From Didymodactylos carnosus (taxonomy: Eukaryota; Rotifera; Eurotatoria; Philodinida; Philodinidae): DNA of 33,638 bases. The translations under genes and the position numbers were made by a program. Shown piece by piece: positions 1 through 12,300 of the stretch. The stretch covers positions 1 to 33,638 of the forward strand of contig CAJNOQ010001278.1 in assembly GCA_905250885.1 (NCBI GenBank), given 5' to 3'. Position 1 is the first letter of the stretch, and every line of letters begins with the position of its first letter. Below the pieces are notes generated by a model, which searched no databases, had not been told where the DNA came from, and saw nothing but the letters and a program-made list of their open reading frames with translations.

Positions 1-1308
1 TGCTTTCTCAAAATATACCCGAGTATTGCTTTCATAGGATGTTGAAGATGTTACCTCTGCATATGATCGGTGTTGATGGTTTATTAATTTTGCTGAGGTT
101 TCAATTGGATTGTTTTTTATTTGTTCTCTAATTGCTTTCATATATTCTAGTTTTTTTTGGCAGTCGTTACTGTTTGGAGGATGATTACCATAATAATTTG
201 GGCAATATGGGGTTGGGTTACATAAGGCATCCTTCAAATGAGCGTGACCACATTCTGAGCATAAATTAAAACACTATTAAAACTAATTTAAAACACCTAA
301 TACCTAACATTGGGTTTTGATAATTGGTTATAGTGTGAATAATGTGGTTATAGAGGAATTCCCTATTTTTGAGAAAAGTTTCTTTATGTTGTCAAAATCC
401 ACTCGGCAAACTGTACATTCTTTACTTGTTCTCAATGATTTGATTCTCAGTAGATTCAATGTCGATGGATATTTGTTTTTAATTTCATCTAGAATGTTGT
501 TAGTGTCCTCATCCATCTTAACTGTATAAATAATGGCACTACAGCATGTTGGACCAAATTTCGGTAACATGATTTTAATTGAAGAGTTACTAATTTTATC
601 TGACCATTTAAATGATTTCATTGTTGCTAAGTCATCTAATGAATATGATTTTTTTGAAGCATAAAATTTAATAAAGCATAGACGAAGGTTTGGGATGTTC
701 ATTGTAAGAAATGCACCGATGTCTTTCTGTCATGATGAGGTTTGTTCAATTACGATATGAACAGCTGGGAGTTGGTGTGTCATCATAGATTGAGCAGCGT
801 TCACAACGTTCACGTGGTTAGTTATCGATGGAGGTGCATGCTCTGCGTTTACCTCAGTCCTATTCTGAGGTAATTTTGGGGAACGCGTATAATCTACTAG
901 CATCGGCGCGACCTGAGTTGAGTTGTAGCTCGCTTTATTTTCGACTTTGTTGTTCCTAATTTGTGACGGTGTCAGTTGTTGTACTGCTGGTGGAATCTGG
1001 TTTGACAGGTGTTGTTGTCTATAAAGCTGTTGATGGTTCATAATATCTGTAGATAATAATGCATCAGTATTATTAAACCCAATTGGAGAACCCGCCTGTT
1101 GATATATTTGTTGCTGATGAAGTGTTGGATTAAACGGGAAACGGACACTAGTCGATCCCTGTTGATTTGGATGAAGAGGTAAATGTGGATGTGTAGCTGA
1201 ATATGGTACACTCGATAAATGACACTGCCCTGAATAAATCGAGGAGTGAAACTGAGAGTGTGTGACAGGGGCGGGTGGATGACACCCTAATCTACCATAC
1301 ATCACCAC
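1..1308 (-). pseudogene. Non-LTR retrotransposon ORF1 (gag-like), interrupted and cut by the window edge
   Basis: Reading leftwards from the ATG at 1308, a roughly 190-residue Gln/His/Pro-rich low-complexity N-terminus (to 733) is followed in the same frame, after one TGA at 730-732, by a 120-residue segment (about 702-331) resembling the nucleic-acid-binding part of LINE ORF1 proteins (cysteine- and lysine-rich, with VCRVDF). After another stop at 328 and a frame change, zinc-knuckle-like sequence continues to about 150 (CSECGH, then C-P-N-Y-Y-G-N-H-P-P-N-S-N-D-C), the usual C-terminal hallmark of Jockey-type ORF1. ORF1 binds element RNA in the transposition particle. The reverse transcriptase ORF2 would lie left of the window. 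The stop and the damaged first knuckle indicate a decayed copy. The class call rests on knuckle pattern and domain order; a gag-derived host gene is less likely. Confidence 0.6.
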
Positions 1309-1524
1309 GTGGATTGTTAGTGAATTTAACCAAAATATTTATACACTACAGAAACACACAGTTAAAGAAAGAGAAACGAAATATATCACTGTATATTCAC
1401 GTGGAATATATGTAAATATATAGTTACTAGTATAAAATAAGTTGTACGTACGTAGACGTCTGTACACGACGAAGAAATGTATTTAAAACTATATTTACAG
1501 ACTATTTTATATCTCTCGACACTG

Positions 1525-1868
1525 AAGGACAGATTAAGTCAGGCAGTTTGGTATTGGAGAGAGATTTGTACAAGGATAGCAATCGTTTAGTCATTCTTTA
1601 TAATTTTTCTTCTTTTGTTCGCATAAACTATAGCTCGCGTTTTTTGTAACTGAATAGTGTTTGAACTTATGGATAATCAGAAATAAAAATGATCCACTGG
1701 TAAAAAAGAAGCCAACAATCCATCGTTTGAGTAGTTGAATACGTATAAATAATTCTATCAAAAAAAAAGTTCTCCTTTCTAATTCCACTCCATTCTACAG
1801 AACAGATCGAGCAATATAGTGCGAGTTGGAAAGGAGAAATATCAAACTGCCTGACTTAATCTGTCCTT
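1525..1868. mobile_element. Short element with perfect 26-bp terminal inverted repeats (MITE-like)
   Basis: Bases 1525-1550 are the exact reverse complement of 1843-1868. The 344-bp unit has no convincing coding frame; a 65-codon minus-strand frame inside it has no recognisable motif. Size and termini fit a non-autonomous DNA transposon. I see no clean target-site duplication, so the true ends may lie slightly outside the perfect repeat. It sits between the LINE relic and the gene at 1974. Confidence 0.6.
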
Positions 1869-1973
1869 ATAACAGTATAATACAGAGTTTATTGTTTGAA
1901 CAAATTAAACATTTTATGCCTTGTTTTTAAAATCATACATCATATTCAAGCTAAATGTTGATAGGAACTCACA

Positions 1974-2546
1974 ATGTCAGTACTTGTCCACCAATATCCT
2001 ACTCAATTGGCTCAAACAAACATATTCAAGCCATTCACCCAGAAGGATTTCAATAGCAAACTGTATATAGATGATACTGGCAAATTTGACATAGATAAAG
2101 CAGCTCAATTAGTTGACAATCTATTTAAAAAGCACAAGCTTAACAATGTACTCGGCGCGTGCAACATACACAATCACTTCAAACTGGAAGAAAATGAAAT
2201 CGTTTTGGCCAAATTGGCTTCTAATCGTCGAGTCAATTTGAAAGCAACATTAGTCGATTCAAACCAGACAGTGGCAGTGCCATACATGTGGGCTATTGAC
2301 AAGCCAACTAGATCACTATTTGCCTTCCAGTTCTTCGACGTCAATTGTGAGGAAATGGTCGAGCGGCTTAAGAAATTGGCCGAGTGCAAAGAGACTTTGG
2401 TGAACTTTTACCAAGACTTCATTGAATTGGCCGAAAAACTTGACCTTGAGAATGTGTTGGGCATTTTTTTGATTTATAATGACTTGGTTTCGTATAAACC
2501 AGACGAAACTTTATTTGAAAAAACAGACATAGTTAAGAGAGTGTAA
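1974..2546 (+). CDS. Hypothetical protein, 190 aa, single exon
   Basis: An uninterrupted 190-codon frame starts at the first ATG (1974) and ends with TAA at 2544-2546, with no introns, unlike the dynein gene. The product is soluble: no signal peptide or membrane segment is visible. The centre (residues about 58-75) reads LGACNIHNHFKLEE, a pattern like the 'LGVxLLHxHFxL' core I associate with uncharacterised fungal proteins; that resemblance is from memory and only suggestive. It is followed by a segment rich in V/A/P/W (VAVPYMWAID, about residues 100-110) and an acidic, helical C-terminal half. It lies alone between two foldback/MITE elements. If the fungal likeness holds, it could be a horizontally acquired gene, which is common in bdelloids. 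Function unknown. Coding status is supported by length and protein-like composition. Confidence 0.6.
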   Translation: MSVLVHQYPTQLAQTNIFKPFTQKDFNSKLYIDDTGKFDIDKAAQLVDNLFKKHKLNNVLGACNIHNHFKLEENEIVLAKLASNRRVNLKATLVDSNQTVAVPYMWAIDKPTRSLFAFQFFDVNCEEMVERLKKLAECKETLVNFYQDFIELAEKLDLENVLGIFLIYNDLVSYKPDETLFEKTDIVKRV

Positions 2547-2616
2547 TGGATTGATCCTGTATCCCCAAATGATACCATAAAGCCCTTCAAGGCCCATTTG
2601 ATTTGGGGTTGACGGA

Positions 2617-3060
2617 AAACGTCGAAGAGGGAAATGTAGAAGAACAAAATGCCGAAAAGGCAAACGTCGAAAGCGGATAATGGAAGAAGGAAAGTATCGA
2701 AAGGAAAACGTCGAAAAGAACGAGATTTCTTTCTGTTCCTTTGAAAATCACTGAACGTGGGGTTGAGATGAGGATTGAGTGAGGGTGAGGCGTTCATTGT
2801 AGCAGCCATACTGAACTTCATCATACTTTACTTTTTCGACGAGTGGCTATAATTACTACGAGGTTGGAGATGTCTGATGAGAACCAATAGTACTTCTAAT
2901 GATAATAATACGTATATCTCATTCAGTGATTTTCAAGGAACAGAAAGAAATCTCCTCCTTTTCGGCGTTTTCCTTTCGATACTTTCCTTCTTCCATTATC
3001 CGCTTTCGACGTTTGCCTTTTCGGCATTTTGTTCTTCTACATTTTCCTCTTCGACGTTTT
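2617..3060. mobile_element. Foldback element with 139-bp inverted arms
   Basis: The arm 2617-2755 is the near-perfect reverse complement of 2922-3060 (a few substitutions and two single-base indels). A spacer of about 166 bases separates them. Both arms are built of short purine or pyrimidine runs around repeated CGAAAAGG/AACGTCG units, so each arm is internally repetitive too. Similar pyrimidine-rich units continue to about 3115. Open frames across this stretch are by-products of the repeat and not genes. Confidence 0.75.
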
Positions 3061-4901
3061 GCTCTTTTTTTTATCGATATTTTCCTTTTCGACATTTTTC
3101 CTTTCGATGTTTTCCACCAAGACATGCATGATGACATGCATAAAATGAATCATTGCGCCATTAATTGCTGGGTGGATCCTAAGAGTAATACACATCAACA
3201 ACGGCATTATCGCGATTGAAAAACAAATCGACCTGTATTTTGCCAAACGATACAAATCAATTTGCTAATCCCAACTCTTGCTTTTCTGCAACCGATTTTG
3301 TTGTCGAACATTTAAAAAACTGTCAATTGTTGTCGAAATTGAAAATACTATTAATCTATAAAGAAATAAAAGCTATAATGCAGATTAATGATGTCGACAC
3401 GTTTCGCGTTATTTTATTTAAAAATTTTAAACACTCATCAGGGCTCTGCATTACAATAAAGGGGAAACGGAAAAATTAAAAAACTGAATAAAATTAAGGG
3501 GAACGTTAATTAATTGGGGTAAGAATATGTTGATTCCAAACCAGTAATGGGTAATAGGAAGAAAGTTTGTGTATTTATAATTTTTAATTTTTTGAAAATT
3601 TATAATTTTTTATAATTTTTATTGGCTTTATATAGTTAAGAATTTGTTAATGAGGGTGTAGGTGACACGCTGTTAATTTTGTTCCATCGAGATTAGGATT
3701 AGCAGTTATACCATAAAGATATATTGTTTTTGTTTCTATTGGCTAGAACTTAATAAATTTAAGTGTTGATGTGTATTGGATTATAATAACACTATTCAAA
3801 TGATTTGGATTGTATAAGCAATATTCATATAAGTAATTCCTTTTTAATCCATATTTTAAATTCGGTAATAGTAAATGAATAACATCAAAATGTTTTCGAA
3901 TTGAATGAGTTGCTATTATTGGATAATTAATGTATATACCGTTACAATAATCATTTGTATAATTCTAAAATATTCTTGAGGGTAATGTTATAAAAAAGTA
4001 AAATGCTGATTCATGATGCTATTCAGCGATCGGGATACCATAGCCAAGAATTGGTAATTTGAAACCATAATATCTACTTTGGTTGAAAAAATTATAAATT
4101 TTTAAGCTGACATTGAGGTAAATTTGATAATGTTTTAACTTTCTTTTGTGTAAAGGTTCTATCAAAATTTCCAAAACCAGGATCTCTGGAAAACCAAAAT
4201 ATCAGAAAACTAAGTCGCGGAATGCGGCCAGGAAATTCTTTGTAAATAATCCAGTTGTGTAGAGCACATTTCTGAACAAAACTAGACGTCGTCACACTCG
4301 GTACGATACCTTTTAAGTTAGGCAAAAGAGTAAATTAATGTGATCGATTTGCAACATTCGAACAGAGATTTTGTAGAAATATTACTTAGGGTTTTACAAA
4401 AAAATGTCTATTTTCAGCATGAATCTATCAGCCGAAGGTTTTTCAGAGACATTCTCAAAAATCTCAAGGACTAAGAATTGTCCTAGGCAAATTTTTGCGG
4501 TTGATCGATAATCTACGCTGATCAGCGCAGTTGATTGTCTATGAAGCATGTCTTCTAAGTGTTTCCACGCATGTCTGCTCGGAAATAGACATGTCCTCAA
4601 GGAATGTCAATAACTCTGGGACCATAAGAGCTGGAGATGTGGAGCATGCTAAGTTTTGTAGAGTCACATATGAGCTATCAACTGATGATATTTGAGTTTA
4701 AAATCCTTTGTTTCCTGAGGGAATGGCGACCTTATCTTTCAAAGATCGATGTGGTACACCACCTGCAGGCGGTGTTGGGACAAGGTGAATTTTTTTCTCA
4801 TGCTAAAAAGCTTTGGCTTTCGATTAAACTGCAGGCCTCTAGCTCTCTCCTGTCAAGTTATTGGGAAAACAACCGATTACCTTGAATTTTGAAACGGATA
4901 A
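3061..4901. other. Non-coding AT-rich interval
   Basis: After the tail of the foldback repeat (to about 3115), I see no convincing gene, RNA or repeat unit. Short open frames of fewer than 90 codons occur but show no motif, no splice logic and no compositional support. Low-complexity T/A tracts lie near 3580-3620. Confidence 0.5.
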
Positions 4902-5411
4902 TAGTAGGGTAAGCCAGCAGAAAATCAAATAAAATCCTATTGTAGGATTGCAGTAGGATTTTATCCTGCTTTGTGAACGATCACTTTGAAGAAATGAGGA
5001 CAGAACAGGATGTTCTAAATTTTCTTTCAGAAGATAAGTGTCGAAAAAAGAGGATTTTTTCTGCTCTAAAAGTGTATTGTAGGTCTTTATGCGTATTACT
5101 ATGTTCGGAGGTGATAAGACACGGCGCTGCTGAAGATTCACTTATTCACGATTTCACACACAAAAAACCATACCTTGTCTCAGCGATCGTCTCACAGAAA
5201 TGCCCCCAGGATCCGGTTTTTTCAACCATGCTTGGCTAAATTTCGTTTTAGGTACCGGCATAGATATAAAAAATATATCTAAAAAGTAAGAGATAAACCA
5301 TTCAGAAGACCCTAGTGGAACTTCTTGTAACCAAGATCCTGACTTCTTGAATTATTCCAGTAACATCTTGATTGGTAAGAAAATATAAGAATTCAAGAAA
5401 TTTCTAGAAGT

Positions 5412-5752
5412 CAAGATCTTGAACATCTTGTAATTTCTTGACTTTCTGTACCAAGATCTTGGAAATACTTCAATCATCGTTTTTTTCTACACTCTTGTGT
5501 AAATATAAGTGCGAATATTTTTACACTTAGCATACCTTCGAATCCTTTTCTTTCTTGACCACAATTGTTTAAGGAAGAATCTATGACTCTGTATGGTCGT
5601 ATATCCAATGGCTACGACTGTCATAAATAAAAAGAAAATGTAAAGAAAATTTTTCACTCAAGATCTTGAAATTTCTGTTCCCAAGATCTTGAGTGAAGTA
5701 AGCCAGGATGTTTCACGATCTTGAGCGAAAGATTGAAGAATCCAAGATCTTG
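5412..5752. repeat. Cluster of the palindromic decamer CAAGATCTTG
   Basis: Five exact copies of the self-complementary CAAGATCTTG occur at 5412, 5452, 5659, 5682 and 5743, with several near copies (for example near 5331 and 5716). The pair at 5659 and 5682 is extended by CACT/AGTG flanks and can form a hairpin. The decamers sit within the larger inverted-repeat structure. Confidence 0.65.
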
Positions 5753-5803
5753 ACTTCTTGATGTTTTTCTAAGACCTTGGGGTCTACAAGAAGTTTCACT
5801 ACG

Positions 5804-5991
5804 GACATCATCAGTCAAATGTGATAAACGATAGTTGATTCAAAATAAAAGATAAAATGAAATACATATATGTAGAACGAACGCATTCAGTCGTCATATA
5901 TTGTGAAAAAAGGAAAAGCTGTATTTATCTATTTTGTATTTTATCTTTATTTTGAATCAATTATCGTCTATCACATTTGATTCATGATGTC
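5804..5991. repeat. Inverted repeat, about 55-bp arms
   Basis: Arm 5804-5859 pairs with 5937-5991 at roughly 90% identity by eye, with a spacer of about 77 bases. The outer ends read GACATCAT and ATGATGTC. It is consistent with a small MITE inserted in the larger nested structure. Confidence 0.6.
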
Positions 5992-6278
5992 TTTTGAATA
6001 AAGAAACGTCTCTAACAGAAAATAGTCTATTTTCATGATTATAAAGGTAGTTTATCTCTTATTTTCTGTATTGAAATTCTTCACCTTACAAAATGACTCA
6101 AATATATTTAAAACTATTTTCGAATCTAAAATTGCTAAAAGTCAGGCGTTTTTGTAACAAAATCATCGAAAAAGAAGAAAACGAAGAAAAATGACGGGAA
6201 AAGAGGATGGATTATGAAAAAAAGAGGATCATTCACAACCCAGGATTTTATCTAATTTTCTGCTGGCGTATCCTACTA

Positions 6279-9230
6279 GGTTTATTACTTTTATTTGTTT
6301 AATTATTGTCAGATCCCGGATAGTCAGAATTAGGTGAATCCTATAAGATTTTTGCTACCGTTCTATATCAAAAATCCTACGGAATTCCTGCCGTAAAATT
6401 TGATAGGACCCTAAATAGGAATCCTATTATCAGTAAGATCCTATAGGGGCTTGTAGGATCCTAGTAGGATTATTTGACCTGGGTGATATTTTCTGGATTA
6501 AAATGGCACTATCGCATGCGTATGTAATAATCGATGCATTGAATTTACAAAAGGTCGCACACCAGCAAAATTAATGGCAGAATAAGAAAGACATCCCCTC
6601 ACGCCTTTTATAAACTGAATGCTATTTCATGAAAAAATGTCGCTCAGAGCTCGGCGATGTCTCATTTTATAGCGCGAAAAATTCTCTGTCAGTCTATATA
6701 AAACCTAATCCGGTTCTGAGCAGATGGATAGAAGAAAAAATGAAAGATAAATTCGTTTTCGTACATAGATGAGTGAAAAACCTTCGGTTTCTGAAATTTC
6801 TACTTCTGGCACTTTAAAATTTTTCCAGTTAGCCATCGGACAGAACATTGCAAAAGGATGAGAAGAGAAAGAAAACTTTGCTAATTCATAAGTCTCTGAT
6901 TTAGCTTTAAGGTGAATAAAATTCCTTAAGTTTCCTGGAGACCATGGCAGTCCAGTGTGCAGTGACGGAGTGCGCTTTCCCTCCCCTTGGATATTGCCCT
7001 AACATACATTTCGATTTGTTTTATGTGCTTACCGAGGTGAAAAACGTCCGGTTGGAGAATCCCAAAGAATCAGTTTCATTCCAACTATATCCAGCTCTCG
7101 GACGTCCTGACCGGATCCAGTGTGCGGATTCGGTTCAATTTCTGTTCCTTCCGTTATATTCCAATGTCTAAAATGAAGGTGTATTCGATCACCGGATCCT
7201 ATGACTGAACCGTTCGAATCTTGTGGTCAGAAGTGAACGGATCCATCCATCTATATCTTTCTTTTTATCTCTTTTCTTTCATTTTGCTGTTCTGTACGAT
7301 GAATACATTCACCGTTCTGTTTCTCGGTGTTGTAGTATAAATACCACACTGTAGAAACATGAAACATGAGATTTTTTTTCTCCAAGTTTTCGCACTGAAC
7401 AGTTTGAGTCATCGAAACTCACTGCTGTTCTAAGTCGGTCCCCTGACAAATCAATCTTATATTAACCGATCTAATGCGGTTTTTGTCCGCAATTAACCCG
7501 AACATATTTTTAGACCTTAAAAATCCTTTTCAGCGCCCTGATTTTCGAAAAATAAAGTCTTCCCTCGTTAAATGACTTTTACTGGAACTATTATCTTTAT
7601 AAAATCTCGTTCATCTAGACCAACTATTAACTATTATACACCATTCGATAGATAATTTCACGGGCTACAAAATTTTTTATAAGACAGTCAGAAGAAAATG
7701 TAACTGTATAGTCTAAGATTCGATAAACTCGGCAGCATCTCAGCTAACCTGTAGGTCAACGTCATTCATAGTTATAATATTCATTTATTTTCTCGTTAAC
7801 CGCCATATTTTATTTAGGCGAGTAAAACCACAGCGTGACTTCCGAATAGCACAAGGATCGCTAGACAGCTAGTGATAGACATGGGCAGGACCGGAACCAA
7901 AAACGATTTTTAACGGAACCAGGATTGAAAAGTCTTTTGTTGTCGTCAATAATTTTTGATTGTTGTTTGTTTCTCACGAGCAGTCGTTTCTTCTAGTTGT
8001 AATTTGGAGTTCATTCTTTCAAAGCTAATTTTTCAACTTTCAGACAAAATATTTCGTTTCAATTAGATTTTATTGACAAACAAAAATTGCCAATGGGGAC
8101 ATTTGAGAACCCTGATAGTCACTTCAAACAGTCATATCAATTCATAAGTGAATGTTTATCTTATACAAGCTATTTTTGTATATGAGATACATGTGAGATA
8201 GTTACTAATCCTTTTCGTCATCACGTGCATATTAATCTTAATCCATACTAACCCAGGTGGTTCAGCACGGGCAGTAAGCGATCGTAAAAGTTAAATTACG
8301 TCAAAATACTGCAGCCATAAAGAGACCGTGATACGGTTCCATGTAAACGATGGAGTTCGGCATATTACATGCCGTCGTTTATTGTCGTTAGCGTAGAGCC
8401 AACGTCGACTTTGATCTACTATGGATAGTGTCAGTTTCAGAAAAAAAGGTATTTTTTTAAATTTTCAAAAATTTTGACAAAAAAATGTTTTCTTTGAGTG
8501 CTGGATATCGAAAATCCTTTGAATCTGAAATTCAAAATAATTTTTCGGAATTGGTCTTTGTGAAACTCCCTTTAGAGACTTTCCAAAAACCCTTTCGAAA
8601 AATTATGGATTCTCTAAATTCTTTTTTGCAGATTTATTATAAATAAAAAATAAAGTAATCTAAACAGTACATTCTGAACTTTTGAATTCATTCTGGTGGT
8701 TTTTGAGTGAATACTGAGTTTTTTCATATTAGACGAAAACAGGCGGAAAACGCTAATTTTCGAGAAACATGGCTTTCGTTAGTTTTAAAATCTTTTTCTA
8801 GAAACAAATATTGCCTTTTATTTTTCTGTATGATCCATTTACATTTAGTAAGAGTGTTATGGTTACAACGTGTATGTGATATCTGTGAATATTCTTTTAT
8901 CAGAAATTAGATTGATTTTTCACTGTGAGTTTTAATACACTGAAGTTTTCTACTTTTGTAAATCAGAATACAGTTTATTACAACAATATGTGCAAGAAAA
9001 ACTAAAATGACATAAAAAAATTTTACATTCGTATAAATTGTGTTAAGAAAATAACAATTATTCAGCAGAGATTTTGACAGTAAAAAATATAACATTTTCA
9101 AAAATAACGTTATATATGACAAATAAGATATTTTGTAGAAAAAAGAAACTTGGTCAAGGAAAACGTTTTAGAAAATAGAATGAAACATAATATTATATTA
9201 GAAACTAAAAATAAATAGTATTTGTAAGAT
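6279..9230. other. Non-coding interval downstream of the dynein gene
   Basis: No gene recognised. At 6337-6472 there is a run of partly palindromic TAGGAT/ATCCTA motifs like those in the arm at 4935-4963, so this may be a decayed continuation of the same repeat family. A 75-codon plus-strand frame at 6944-7171 shows no motif or homology I can name. The rest is AT-rich with scattered short frames only. Confidence 0.5.
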
Positions 9231-9236
9231 TTTATT
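9231..9236 (-). terminator. Poly(A) signal AATAAA of the dynein gene
   Basis: On the minus strand AATAAA lies about 100 bases beyond the dynein stop codon (9335-9337), a normal distance for a short 3' UTR. It is the first such hexamer noticed after the stop; use is inferred. Confidence 0.45.
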
Positions 9237-9334
9237 TGCAACAAGCATATAGAAAACTAGAGTTGTCAATAACAGCAGACGATAAAACATGGTGACTAGC
9301 ATCTAGCGGTTGAATTCTTGTCATTAATACACAA

Positions 9335-12300
9335 CTAATCATCTAATTGACAAAGCATAGCAGTGCCTCTCTTAATCCAGTGTTCCGGTGGTTTATCCGT
9401 GGGCAGATAAACTGGCATAACGAAATTTGTTGAATGACCCGTTGTTGATAGAACACCTCGTCTTTCACTTGTTTTATAAACAGGACATTCGTATGTACCT
9501 TCTGCTCTAAAAACATCTGTTTTTATGGGTTTAACCCAAATGATTGGAACGGCATCGTACAACACTTTCGGGTATTGTTCATCGAGAAGACCACTAAAAT
9601 AGAATTCATCTTTTTATGAAAAATACGCTCAATATAATCATCCCTTACGTTTCCTGATTCCATCTTGCACCATCCAAATACAATCCAACAACGTATGCTC
9701 CATCGGGTGGTGCTGTCTCTGATTTCATCGTTTTTAAAACCTAGAGAACAAAAATAATTAAATCAAAATATTTATCTATCGTGAAACATATTACTTACAT
9801 TAAATTCAAATGTTAACAAATCGATTGGTATCGTTTTTTTTCTTGCATAATTTTGTTTTACACCGGTTAAAAATGCTTGAGTAAAATAAAATCCAGCTAT
9901 CCAATAAACAGGAGGTTTGCCATTATCATACCAAGTCTAAACAGATTAAAAATAAATATGAATACATGTAGCTGAGAGTTGTTAACATCATACTCTTAAA
10001 AATTTAATTCTTTCTAATAAATCATTGTAATAACTGCCAAGACTTTTTAATGATGGATAACTTTGTTTAATCCACATTTCCGGTTGTTTACCAATCATTA
10101 GACTATTTGCTACTGATTCCAACTCTTGATTCATAACAACAAGACCTTTAATTGCTTTTAATAAATTTTGTAAACTTGATCGTACAACAGACATTAATCT
10201 TCAAGGAAAAAGAAAACATACATAGTATAATCAAAAGCAAATGAAAAAAGATAAAAATTATTTACTTACTTATTGAAACGTTCCATTTCTTGTACAAGTA
10301 CTGTATTCATACTTTCATTATATTGTGTTGGATATTTTTTCATGGATTCTTCAAGATCAAAATTTTTTGGTAACTAAATATATGTAAAAATAAATTAAAA
10401 ATTAAAAAATATTTATCAATAAAACATTACCTTATTTAATATATCATTTGCAATATCACTTAATTTTTTTTCCGCATCACCACCATCTGCACTTGTTGTA
10501 CCCATTGTTAGTAAAATAGAATCAAATAATAATTTTGTTGATTGTAAATCTTTTGAAATATCCACATTTTCATGCATACCAAATACTTCTGGTTGTTGTG
10601 TCAATGGAAGACTCTATTAAAATGTAGAATAATTGAAGAATAAAAAAGAAAAAAAAATAGTATTCAAATAATAATAAAATAAATTTACTTTAATAAATTC
10701 AACATATTCATCATATGTTCCTTTAGGTGGTACATAATAATTGCCACTTGGTGATAATTTATGTTTGGGAACTTCTGCTACGTTTGAATTATAAAAATCA
10801 GCTAATAAAGTTCCTAAACAACGACGATCCCAATCATCCGTTACACGACCACCTACAGACAAAGATCAATCTCATTATAACAAAAAGCTGAAGAAAAAAA
10901 AAAATAAGAAATTTTTATTACGTACCGTAGTTACATTCCCCGGCCATATATTTAATAGCATCATAAGGCACATCAGCATACTCATTAATAAACATCTAAA
11001 AAAAACAAGAGAAATAGATTAGAAGAAATTTTAAATTTTCTATTATTTATAGGGCTCATACTTGTAATTGACGAATACTAATTCGTAGATCAGATTCATT
11101 GAAACCATATGGAATATTGAAGCCTTGTGAACCAAATTTTCTTCGTTCTTGAATAAGTGCATGAAAAAAGCATAAACCAAACAGAAGACGTTCCCAAGGC
11201 TTTAAAAGAAATATTTCTCTATCATAGATATCAAAAAAAGAATTGTTTTGTCATTTATTCTATACTTACAAGATCTTTTCCTTCATCAATTTTATTAAAA
11301 AAACTAGGATCTGATATTGGATCATTTAAATATGATTGTAATAGATTCATTCTCAAACCGGTAGGTGGTTCATTTGTCATTTTAACACCATTTTGAAGAA
11401 TTGTAACCGGAAATTTTGGTGATGGATAACTTGTGAGCCATAATCGAAATTCTGGATTGGTTTTATCGGGTTGAAAATCTTCACAAATCTTTTCCAAAGC
11501 TGACATCCATGAAACTGCGAGATGACAATTTTGTAAACAGACCCATGTGCCTGACATTTGAGCATCAGCTATTAATCGTGCAGCTATGACACCCTATGAT
11601 CAAGAGAAAAATATCATTTTATTATTTTATATTTGCTTATATAATCTTACCTGTCCTTGACCAAGAGAAATTGCATTAAATTTTGCTCCATCAAAACCTT
11701 TATCTTGTGCAAATTTTAATAATTGTGCCATGGGATCGGCACCTGGACTCAAAATAAATATTAATGGTGCAAGACAATTTGAATCCGCATATGATTTAGC
11801 CAAATCAAATGGTGGTGGTTCAACAAATTTTTGTCCCAAATTTCGTTTAACAAATTCGATAACCATTTGTACAACTTTATCTGGACGAATAACACGTACC
11901 AAAACAATTTTTTGAAATTGTTCAAGTTTTTCATTCCATGGTGCCGGTAATTCAACTGCATACGGTTCTTTACTTTCATAAATGATTTTGAATGCATCAA
12001 TATTTTCTGTAAAACTTTCACTTTAAAATAAAACATCAGAAAAATACATTAATCATTTATAAATCGACTATTTAGTGTAAGATAGATATATTTACCGTAA
12101 TCCGTTAAATTTTGGTAAATCAGCCAATCGACATAACTCATCCCAACTTTTATCTGATAACCAACCACTACTTGGATTTTTTAGTTTATTTTCTAATCCA
12201 ATACCGCCGGTTAAAAAGAAAACATACTCATTACGATCGAGTTCATGTCGAGCACTAAAAAATGAATAGACATAACTAGAACAATGTAATACTAGAATGG

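Larger units (their letters stand above)
4902..6278. repeat. Nested inverted-repeat (foldback) structure
   Basis: The outer arms are 4902-4983 and 6228-6278; the left arm matches the right once a roughly 28-base internal duplication containing two TAGGAT motifs is skipped. Inside lie further inverted pairs: about 5286-5300 with 6049-6062 (AGTAAGAGATAAAC type), about 5310-5328 with 5786-5804, and a tight hairpin 5804-5859 with 5937-5991. No transposase frame is present. This looks like a composite of non-autonomous transposons, or one large foldback element with later insertions. Confidence 0.55.

Noticed and set aside
328..529. Plus-strand 70-codon frame
   Set aside because: It lies antisense to the LINE ORF1 RNA-binding segment and has no motif.
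2474..3255. Several overlapping open frames on both strands, rich in Phe/Ser or Lys/Arg
   Set aside because: They are translations of the foldback arms and their purine/pyrimidine repeats; no start or domain logic.
6944..7171. 75-codon plus-strand frame with Cys/Pro-rich start
   Set aside because: No recognisable domain, no splice partners and no sign of coding composition around it.
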